Under the pieces are notes generated by a model, which saw nothing but the letters and a program-made list of their open reading frames with translations, was not told the DNA's origin and searched no databases. A stretch of DNA of 12,209 nucleotides from assembly GCA_019347725.1 (NCBI GenBank), contig JAHWKV010000007.1, positions 1 to 12,209 of the forward strand. Reading direction: 5' to 3'. Source of the stretch: Actinomycetota bacterium (GTDB lineage Bacteria > Actinomycetota > CADDZG01 > JAHWKV01). The first letter of the stretch is position 1. Each line of letters begins with the position of its first letter. Below are positions 6,093 through 12,209 of this stretch, one piece after another. The position numbers were made by a program, and so were the translations under genes.

Positions 6093-9000
6093 TACCAAGC
6101 AGGCCTGGGTTGGTCGCGGGCGAAAAAGCCGTACTAAAGCTCTGGGACGAGCAGAACACGTTTGAAAAACTGCGCGCCAAAACCCGGGGCAAACCACGGT
6201 GGTCGTTCCTCGACGGTCCCATAACCGCCAACGGCTTCATGGGGGTCCACCACGCCTGGGGCCGAACCTACAAGGACGTCTTCCAGCGTTTTTTCGCCAT
6301 GGCCGGCCACGACCTACGCTGGCAACAGGGTTTCGATTGCCAGGGACTATGGGTGGAGGTCCAGGTGGAGCGGGACCTGGGCTTCACCTCGAAGAGGGAC
6401 ATCGAGCAGTACGGGATCGAGAACTTCATCGCCCGATGTAAAGAGCGCGTTTATAAGTACTCCGACATTCAGACACGGCAGTCGATCCGTCTGGGCATGT
6501 GGAGTGACTGGCCAAACTCGTACTTCACGATGTCGGACGAGAACAACTACACGATTTGGAGCTTCCTCAAGCGCTGCCATGAGCGCGGGCTGATCTACAA
6601 GGGGCTCGATGCCATGCCGTGGTGCCCTCGGTGCGGCACCGGCATCTCCGAACAAGAACGCAAAGAAGGCTACAAAACGGTTACCGACCGGGCCGTCTAC
6701 GTTCGATTTCCCCTAAAAGGCCGGGCGGGCGAACATCTGCTGGTGTGGACCACCACTCCGTGGACGCTGGCCGCCAACGTGGCAGCGGCTGTTAACCCGG
6801 ATCTTACCTACCTCAAAGTCCGTCAAGGCGACGACGTCTACTATCTGTCGGAGGGGTGCGCCGGCGTCCTGAAGTCCGAGACCAAGCGGCTGGGCAAGCC
6901 CGAGGTGCTGGTCAAGATTACCGGCGCGGACATGGTGGGCTGGCAGTATTCCGGTCCCTTCGATCTACTGGAGGCCGCCGAACAGGCCGTTGCTCACCAC
7001 AAGGTGATCGAGTGGGAAGAGGTCTCCGACTCTAGCGGCACCGGTGTAGTTCACATCGCTCCGGGTTGCGGCAAGGAGGACTTCGATCTCGGCAAGAAGC
7101 TCGACCTGCCCATCGTCATGCCGATCGACGAAGCCGGCATCTATGGGGAGGGTTTCGGCGAGCTGACCGGCAAATCCGCGTCGGACGTAGCGGACGAGGT
7201 TACCGAGTCCCTCAAGCACTCCGGCCTCCTTTACAAGGCGGAGGGTTACGAGCACGACTACCCACATTGGTGGCGCTGCAGCACCCCCCTGCTGTTCCGA
7301 GCGGTCGACGAGTGGTACATCGACATGGGCTGGCGTGACGAAATTAAAGACAACGTCCGCAAGATCCGCTGGATCCCCGACTACGGCGAGGACCTGGAGC
7401 TCGACTGGCTCACCAACATGGGCGACTGGATGATCAGCAAGAAGCGTTACTGGGGCCTGGCGCTGCCCATCTTCGAGTGCGCGGGCTGCGGCTGGTTCGA
7501 CGTCATAGGCGGACTCGACGAGCTCAAAGCACGCGCCGTCAGCGGCTGGGAGGAGTTTGAGGGTGATCCCAACAACCCGAACACGCCCCACCGCCCATGG
7601 ATCGACAGCGTCCGGATCGGCTGCGGCAAATGCGGGGAATCCGCCATCCGCATACCCGACGTAGGCAACCCATGGCTCGACGCGGGCATCGTGCCGTACT
7701 CGACGGTTCGCTACAACACCGACCACGAGTACTGGGCTGAATGGATTCCCGCCGACTTTGTCGTTGAGTCCTTTCCAGGCCATTTCCGTAACTGGTTTTA
7801 CGCCCTGCTGACCATGAGCACGATGATGGAGGACATCCCCCCCTTCAAGACTCTGCTCGGCTACGCCTTGGTACGAGACGAAAAGGGCGAGGAGATGCAT
7901 TATTCAAAGGGCAACTCCATCCAGTTCGACGAGGCTGCGGACCGGATGAGCGCGGACGTCATGCGCTGGATGTACTGCCGGCACAATCCCACCAAGAACC
8001 TGAACTTCGGCTACGGGCACGGCGAGCAGCTGGAGCGCAAGGTCTTCGGCACCTGGTGGAACAGCTATCTGTTCTTCTGCAACTACGCCATTTTGGACGA
8101 CTTTGACCCCGAGCAGACGTTTATTCCCGTGGCGGACAGACCCGAGATCGACCGCTGGATCATCTCCAACCTCCAGCTGCTGGTCGACGGCGCAAACCGC
8201 CACTTCAACGACTACGCCGTCGGCCCTTTCGTCCGGCAGGCGGAAGAGTTTATCGAGGAGCTTTCCAACTGGTACATACGTCGCAACCGCCAGCGGTTCT
8301 GGGACCCCGTGGGAGCGGAGGCGACCGACAAACTGGCCGCCTATCAGACGCTTTACGAGGTACTCACCACGCTGACCAAACTGCTGGCGCCGGTTATCCC
8401 GTTCCTGACCGAGCGAATGTACGAAAACTTGCGCAGGCCCTCGGACCCCGAAAGCGTCCACCTGTGCGACTACCCTCGAGCCGTTCCAGAGCTCATCGAC
8501 GAGCAGCTGAGCTTTCAAATGAGTGTTGCACAGCAGGTGTCCAGCTCCGCACGAGCTCTACGGGAGCGCCTCGACCTCAGGGTCCGCCAGCCCCTGGCTC
8601 AGTTGAGAGTAGCCGCGCCGGAAGAGAGCCAGCGCAATGCGCTCGAGCGGCTGCGAGAGGTCATCCTCGACGAGCTGAACGTCAAGTCACTGACGGTGGA
8701 CAGCTCATTGGACGATCTGACCCGCTTGGAGCTAAAACCGCAATTCAAAGCGTTGGGGCCCAAGCACGGGCCCGACGCGAACAAAGTAGCTCAGGCGATC
8801 CGCCAGGCCTCCCACGAGCAAGCGGCCCAGATCGACTCGGGGCAAAGCACGATGCTCGTGGTGGACGGCGACAGCGTAGAGGTAACGCCCGAGGACGCCG
8901 GCGTCGTTACGCTGCAGGCGCAGGGCTGGGAAGTGGGCTTGGCTGGTGACATCCAGGTCGCCCTCGACACCCGCCTGACCGACGAATTGCTACGGGAAGG

Positions 9001-9250
9001 GCTCGCCCGCGACGTAGTCAGGCACATCCAACAACTGCGGAAGGAAAGCGGCCTCAACATTCAAGACCACATCGAGACTGCATACCAAACCGACGACGCG
9101 CAGCTGAGCAAGGCCATCTCCGAGTGGTGTGGATACATCCGAGGAGAGACGCAATCCACGACCTTGCACGAAGGGACGCTGGATCAGGAACCCCGAGGTG
9201 TAGAGCTGGGTAAGGCGAAGCTCAGCCTGGAGTTGCGTAAGGTTGGGTAA
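6080..9250 (+). CDS. ileS: Isoleucyl-tRNA synthetase, IleRS2-type with GVHH signature
   Basis: 1056 aa, the length of IleRS2-type enzymes. It charges tRNA-Ile with isoleucine and edits mischarged valine. The catalytic signature normally HxGH reads GVHH (55-58) within MGVHHAWGRTYKDVFQRF. The CP1 editing domain shows LVWTTTPWTLAAN (221-233) and GTGVVHIAPG (320-329) followed by the acidic pair E333-D334. Cys pairs C182/C185, C467/C470 and C515/C518 look metal-binding. The KMSKS loop reads EMHYS-KGNSI (605-614), with Tyr608 where Lys is usual. The anticodon-binding domain begins near 695, and the tail lacks the C-terminal zinc finger of IleRS1. The TTG start is forced by an in-frame TAA at 6071-6073 and gives the expected MFE-type N-terminus; AGGGG lies 11 bases upstream. 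The stop overlaps malQ by 8 bases. The gene is intact, and the identity as IleRS is firm. Confidence 0.95.
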   Translation: MFEQVPSRPGLVAGEKAVLKLWDEQNTFEKLRAKTRGKPRWSFLDGPITANGFMGVHHAWGRTYKDVFQRFFAMAGHDLRWQQGFDCQGLWVEVQVERDLGFTSKRDIEQYGIENFIARCKERVYKYSDIQTRQSIRLGMWSDWPNSYFTMSDENNYTIWSFLKRCHERGLIYKGLDAMPWCPRCGTGISEQERKEGYKTVTDRAVYVRFPLKGRAGEHLLVWTTTPWTLAANVAAAVNPDLTYLKVRQGDDVYYLSEGCAGVLKSETKRLGKPEVLVKITGADMVGWQYSGPFDLLEAAEQAVAHHKVIEWEEVSDSSGTGVVHIAPGCGKEDFDLGKKLDLPIVMPIDEAGIYGEGFGELTGKSASDVADEVTESLKHSGLLYKAEGYEHDYPHWWRCSTPLLFRAVDEWYIDMGWRDEIKDNVRKIRWIPDYGEDLELDWLTNMGDWMISKKRYWGLALPIFECAGCGWFDVIGGLDELKARAVSGWEEFEGDPNNPNTPHRPWIDSVRIGCGKCGESAIRIPDVGNPWLDAGIVPYSTVRYNTDHEYWAEWIPADFVVESFPGHFRNWFYALLTMSTMMEDIPPFKTLLGYALVRDEKGEEMHYSKGNSIQFDEAADRMSADVMRWMYCRHNPTKNLNFGYGHGEQLERKVFGTWWNSYLFFCNYAILDDFDPEQTFIPVADRPEIDRWIISNLQLLVDGANRHFNDYAVGPFVRQAEEFIEELSNWYIRRNRQRFWDPVGAEATDKLAAYQTLYEVLTTLTKLLAPVIPFLTERMYENLRRPSDPESVHLCDYPRAVPELIDEQLSFQMSVAQQVSSSARALRERLDLRVRQPLAQLRVAAPEESQRNALERLREVILDELNVKSLTVDSSLDDLTRLELKPQFKALGPKHGPDANKVAQAIRQASHEQAAQIDSGQSTMLVVDGDSVEVTPEDAGVVTLQAQGWEVGLAGDIQVALDTRLTDELLREGLARDVVRHIQQLRKESGLNIQDHIETAYQTDDAQLSKAISEWCGYIRGETQSTTLHEGTLDQEPRGVELGKAKLSLELRKVG

Positions 9251-10961
9251 CCTTCGGGCTCGCGCAGCCGCGTGCGGGATCGAACCCGGCTACCACGACT
9301 ACACGGGCGAGTGGCAACCGGCGCCCGACAAGACGCTTCAACTTTTAGTAGACGCACTGGAGCCGGAGATCGGATCCCTGCCTGCACTGGACGAGCCGTG
9401 GACTGCGGCCGGTGCCCAACGCTGCTACCCGCCTCCCAGTCGCAGGCTGTGGGGATGGTCGCTGCAGCTGTACGCTTTGCGCTCCGCAACCAGCTGGGGC
9501 ATGGGGGATCTGAGCGATCTCAGAGTCTTCGGCGAGCGCGCGCGCCGGGAACAGGGCACCGACACCCTTATGGTAAATCCAATCGGCGCAAGCACTCCCG
9601 GAGCCGGCATGCAGCCGAGCCCATACTTTCCAGGCAGCCGCATCTTTCGCAACCCCGTGTACCTGGGCATCGACGACCTGGCCGGTTCCAGCGCAGCGGT
9701 CGATACACTGCGTCCCGCCGCTCGGCGGATGAACTCCAGCGACCGGATCGATCGCGACGCGGTGTGGGCGTTGAAGCGCCCGGCACTCAAGGCGTTGTTC
9801 GACGATTTCGAAGGCAGCGGATCCTTCGATCGCTACCGCGCCCAGGAAGGGCCGCCTCTTAAGGACTACTCGACCTTCAGCGCCATTGCCGAATGGCACG
9901 GCGCCGATTGGAGAACCTGGCCCGATGAGCTGAGCACTCCCAACGCATCCGGAATCGAGTCGTTCCGCCGGGATCATGAGGAGGACGTGGAGTTCCACAG
10001 CTACCTGCAGTGGCTGATCGATGAGCAGCTTGCCGAGGCCGCCGGTGTTACGGGGCTTATCAAAGATCTGCCGGTAGGCGTCGACCCCGCAGGCGCCGAC
10101 GCCTGGGTTTTCCGGGGAGCCTTCGCTGAGGGCTTCCACGTCGGCGCCCCTCCCGACGACTTCAACCGCCGCGGGCAGGACTGGGGCGCCGCACCGTTTC
10201 ACCCTGCCCGCCTGGCTGCTATGCATTATGAGCCGTACATCCGAACTATCCGTGCCGCGTTCAAGCATGCCGCGGGCCTGAGGGTCGATCACGTGATGGG
10301 ACTGTTTCGACTGTTCTGGATCCCCCATGGGTGCGACCCAACCGAAGGTACCTACGTCCGGTATCCGGTCGGCGCGCTACTGGACCTGCTCGCCGCCGAG
10401 AGCCAGCAGGCCCGGGCGTTCGTCGTCGGCGAAGACCTCGGCACCGTAGAAGATGGTGTACGAGAGGCGCTCCGGGCCCGGGACATCCTGTCCTACCGGC
10501 TGCTGATCTTTGAGCCTTCCGCCGATTCCATCCCGGCCCAGTCGATGGCAGCCGTGAGCACCCACGACTTACCCACCATCGCAGGAGTTTGGACCGGGTC
10601 GGACTTGGAAGACCAAAGGCGGGCCGGGGTTCTCCCCGTCCCGGAGCTGTTGGAGGAGATGCGGCAGCGCCTCGCAGCCGCCTCCGGGTGCGAGCAGGAC
10701 GCCGCGGTGCCTGAGGTTGTGCAGCGGGCGTATTCGAGCTTGGCGGCCACCGAGGCGCGCATCGTCACGGTGACTCCGGAGGACGCCCTGGGGGAAACAC
10801 GCCGCCCGAACATGCCCGGCACCATCGAAACCTGGCCCAACTGGTGCCTCCCACTGCCGGCGACCCTCGAGGAGTTTTTCGACTCCGCGCGGGTCCAGCA
10901 GCTGGCCGGGGCCCTCAGAGATCTGGGCCGTGGCCCAGCAGGATCAGCGAACGTGCGGTGA
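9243..10961 (+). CDS. malQ: 4-alpha-glucanotransferase (amylomaltase, GH77)
   Basis: 572 aa cytoplasmic enzyme that transfers alpha-1,4-glucan segments between maltodextrins. Its length lies between the short Thermus type (about 500) and the longer E. coli/actinobacterial type (about 690-720), because the N-terminal extra domain is short (about 1-70). GH77 marks in order: YALRSATSWGMGDL (77-90), QPSPYFPGSRIFRNPVY (124-140), a DLPVGVDPAGADAW loop (near 275-290), nucleophile Asp349 in RVDHVMG, acid/base Glu397 in VVGEDLG, and His441-Asp442 in STHDLPT. The start is TTG 9243-9245, overlapping the ileS stop by 8 bases, with GGAG (9229-9232) 10 bases upstream; the N-terminus (LRARAAACGIEPGYHDYTG) matches the family. 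Its 3' end overlaps the convergent debranching gene by 47 bases. With GlgX it would recycle glycogen branches to phosphorylase substrates. Confidence 0.94.
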   Translation: MGNLRARAAACGIEPGYHDYTGEWQPAPDKTLQLLVDALEPEIGSLPALDEPWTAAGAQRCYPPPSRRLWGWSLQLYALRSATSWGMGDLSDLRVFGERARREQGTDTLMVNPIGASTPGAGMQPSPYFPGSRIFRNPVYLGIDDLAGSSAAVDTLRPAARRMNSSDRIDRDAVWALKRPALKALFDDFEGSGSFDRYRAQEGPPLKDYSTFSAIAEWHGADWRTWPDELSTPNASGIESFRRDHEEDVEFHSYLQWLIDEQLAEAAGVTGLIKDLPVGVDPAGADAWVFRGAFAEGFHVGAPPDDFNRRGQDWGAAPFHPARLAAMHYEPYIRTIRAAFKHAAGLRVDHVMGLFRLFWIPHGCDPTEGTYVRYPVGALLDLLAAESQQARAFVVGEDLGTVEDGVREALRARDILSYRLLIFEPSADSIPAQSMAAVSTHDLPTIAGVWTGSDLEDQRRAGVLPVPELLEEMRQRLAAASGCEQDAAVPEVVQRAYSSLAATEARIVTVTPEDALGETRRPNMPGTIETWPNWCLPLPATLEEFFDSARVQQLAGALRDLGRGPAGSANVR

Positions 10962-12015
10962 GGTTGAGACCCTGGCGCCGGCGCATCCTGGTTCCGGGGC
11001 GAGCGGTGTTGATGAGCTCCCGCCACCGGCCGGGATCGCCGGGCTCCGGCAGAGCGAAGTACGTCGAGCGGGCTCCGGAGTTGATCAGCAGCAGCAGCGT
11101 ATCGCCGCCAATCCTTTGACCGGTGGCGTCAACCTCATCGGCGCTCCCGGCCGGCATGAGCATTCCCAGCACATGATTGTCGACATCCTCCCAGTCCTGA
11201 GCCTGCATGGAAGACCCGTCGGGCCGTAGCCATACAACGGAAGGCACTTCGGTCTCCTTACCGCTGCTGGGCATGAAGTATCGGCGGCGACGTAGCACCG
11301 GGTGCTTCTTGAGGATCTGCATAGCCTGCACGGTAAAGTCCAGAAGCTGTTGCTGCGAGGGCGACAGGTCCCAGCTTATCCAGCTGATCTCGTTGTCCTG
11401 ACAGTAAGCGTTGTTGTTGCCCCCTTGGGTCCTCCCCATCTCGTCGCCGGCGACGATCATGGGCACACCCTGAGAGAAAAGCAGGGTCGACGTCAGGTTG
11501 CGAAGCATGCGGCTCCGCATGCGGCCGACTCGCTCGTTGTCGGTAGGGCCCTCTTCACCCCAGTTGCGACTAAGACTATTGCCCGTCCCGTCGCTATTGT
11601 TCTCCAGGTTGGCCTCATTGTGTTTGCGCGAGTACGAAACCAAATCCGCCAGCGTGAAACCGTCGTGGGAAGTTATGAAGTTGATGCTGGCCCTAGGCCC
11701 CCGCCCGCTATGCTCGAAAATATCCGATGAGCCCGATAGCCGGGACGCCAACTCCGGGACCTGACCCTTATCCCCTCTCCAGTAACGACGAATGCAGTCC
11801 CGGTAGCGGTCGTTCCACTCGCTCCAGTCCACAGGAAAATTACCCACCTGGTAGCCGTCCTCACCAAGGTCCCACGGCTCGGCTATCAGCTTCACCCCCT
11901 GCAGGACCGGGTCCTGCTGCACCACCTTGAAGAAAGCTGCTCTGGGATCGAACCAGTGGTTGTCCCGGCCCAGCACCGGAGCTAGATCAAATCGAAAGCC
12001 GTCGACATGCATCTC
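10915..12015 (-). CDS. glgX: Glycogen debranching enzyme GlgX/TreX, C-terminal part, 5' end replaced
   Basis: About 366 residues of a GH13_11 debranching enzyme that cleaves alpha-1,6 branches of glycogen or limit dextrin. The second half of the catalytic barrel is present: MHVDGFRFDLAPVLGRD with nucleophile Asp (11988-11986), KLIAEPWDLG with acid/base Glu (11880-11878), NFITSHDGFTLADLVSY with the third catalytic Asp, and further GlgX marks MIVAGDEMGRTQGGNNNAYCQDN. A C-terminal beta domain follows and ends in a normal way (ARSLILLGHGPDL). Spacings between the three catalytic acids (36 and 72 residues) equal those I recall for E. coli GlgX. The N-terminal CBM48 domain and first half of the barrel, about 330 residues, are absent: upstream of 12015 the frame continues into a different protein family. 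The gene as given cannot make a working GlgX; the cause is probably assembly. It converges with malQ and overlaps it. Confidence 0.88.
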   Translation of the reverse strand, partial: EMHVDGFRFDLAPVLGRDNHWFDPRAAFFKVVQQDPVLQGVKLIAEPWDLGEDGYQVGNFPVDWSEWNDRYRDCIRRYWRGDKGQVPELASRLSGSSDIFEHSGRGPRASINFITSHDGFTLADLVSYSRKHNEANLENNSDGTGNSLSRNWGEEGPTDNERVGRMRSRMLRNLTSTLLFSQGVPMIVAGDEMGRTQGGNNNAYCQDNEISWISWDLSPSQQQLLDFTVQAMQILKKHPVLRRRRYFMPSSGKETEVPSVVWLRPDGSSMQAQDWEDVDNHVLGMLMPAGSADEVDATGQRIGGDTLLLLINSGARSTYFALPEPGDPGRWRELINTARPGTRMRRRQGLNLTARSLILLGHGPDL

Positions 12016-12209
12016 GGCATAGGTCTGGCCGTTGGCCTGGACCGGGAACATGACCGGCGGGAAGGCGCCGGGGATTGCCGCGGAGGCGATCATGATCTTC
12101 TTTATGAGCTCGCGCTTCGTCGGGTAGCTCGAGGCGGCGATGGCGCCGATGTCCCAGATCACCGGGCGCTGGGCGTCGAGATAGGTCGTGCCGATCCAGA
12201 GCCGGCGGC
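11998..12209 (-). CDS. Patatin-like phospholipase fragment fused in frame to GlgX
   Basis: The frame upstream of the GlgX part reads RRLWIGTTYLDAQRPVIWDI, GAIAASSYPTKRELIKKIM and IASAAIPGAFPPVMFPV, then YAEMHVDG. This is the mid to C-terminal stretch of the patatin-like phospholipase (acyl hydrolase) fold: the GTT.LD.QRPVIWD strand, the I.ASAAIPGAFPPV loop and the EMHVDG(G) motif that carries the catalytic Asp of the Ser-Asp dyad. The Ser (GxSxG) half would lie beyond the window. The second Gly of the DGG motif is replaced by the Phe of the GlgX DGFRFD motif, so the join falls on the six residues both families share (12015-11998). Third codon positions here are mostly G or C, more so than in the glgX part, which hints at a different source genome. 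The family is assigned from memory of its motifs. Confidence 0.75.

Noticed and set aside
6965..7900. 311-codon open frame on the minus strand opposite ileS
   Set aside because: It lies wholly inside the well-supported ileS frame. Long antisense frames are expected in GC-rich genes, and the translation shows no recognisable domain.
9345..10328. 327-codon open frame on the minus strand opposite malQ
   Set aside because: Fully covered by malQ with its GH77 motifs. No ribosome site or family motif supports the antisense frame.
10915..12209. A true bifunctional patatin-debranching enzyme
   Set aside because: Both halves lack catalytic parts and the join falls on the exact short sequence shared by the two families, which fits a chimera much better than an evolved fusion.

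Overview
The window is GC-rich and almost fully coding. It looks like chromosomal housekeeping DNA from an uncultured actinobacterium-like lineage, with Acidimicrobiia or a relative as a guess. The pointers are the actinobacterial flavour of MalQ (a DLPVGVDP-type loop), the IleRS2-type isoleucyl-tRNA synthetase with an MGVHHAWG signature, and heavy use of TTG starts. No tRNA, rRNA, CRISPR array, insertion sequence or phage gene is visible.

Left half, minus strand, read from 5989 down to 1: lspA (lipoprotein signal peptidase), an RluD-family 23S rRNA pseudouridine synthase, an unrecognised single-pass membrane protein, an 85-base gap, then an ABC ATPase, a double-FtsX (MacB-like) permease and a proline/serine-rich lipoprotein that runs off the left edge. 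Except across the gap, every neighbour pair overlaps by 4 or 8 bases, so this is one or two translationally coupled operons. The last three genes look like a cell-envelope export or disassembly transporter with a lipid-anchored partner; LspA would process such a lipoprotein.

The centre, 5990-6079, is a 90-base divergent promoter region. Together with the first bases of ileS it carries three 14-base inverted repeats of the same 5-4-5 layout.

Right half, plus strand: ileS (1056 aa) is followed, with an 8-base overlap, by malQ (4-alpha-glucanotransferase). The 3' end of malQ overlaps by 47 bases the 3' end of a convergent glycogen-debranching gene (glgX/treX type). MalQ and GlgX act together on glycogen-derived maltodextrins.

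Three things deserve a second look. (1) The glgX reading frame is not intact: upstream of about 12015 it changes, in frame, into the C-terminal half of a patatin-like phospholipase. The switch falls exactly at the EMHVDG hexapeptide that both families share. Because it sits about 200 bases from the window edge, an assembly chimera is more likely than a true fusion. (2) The IleRS has GVHH in place of the class I HxGH motif, the swapped signature linked to strong mupirocin resistance in some IleRS2 enzymes. (3) Its KMSKS loop reads EMHYS, with Tyr where the second Lys is expected.
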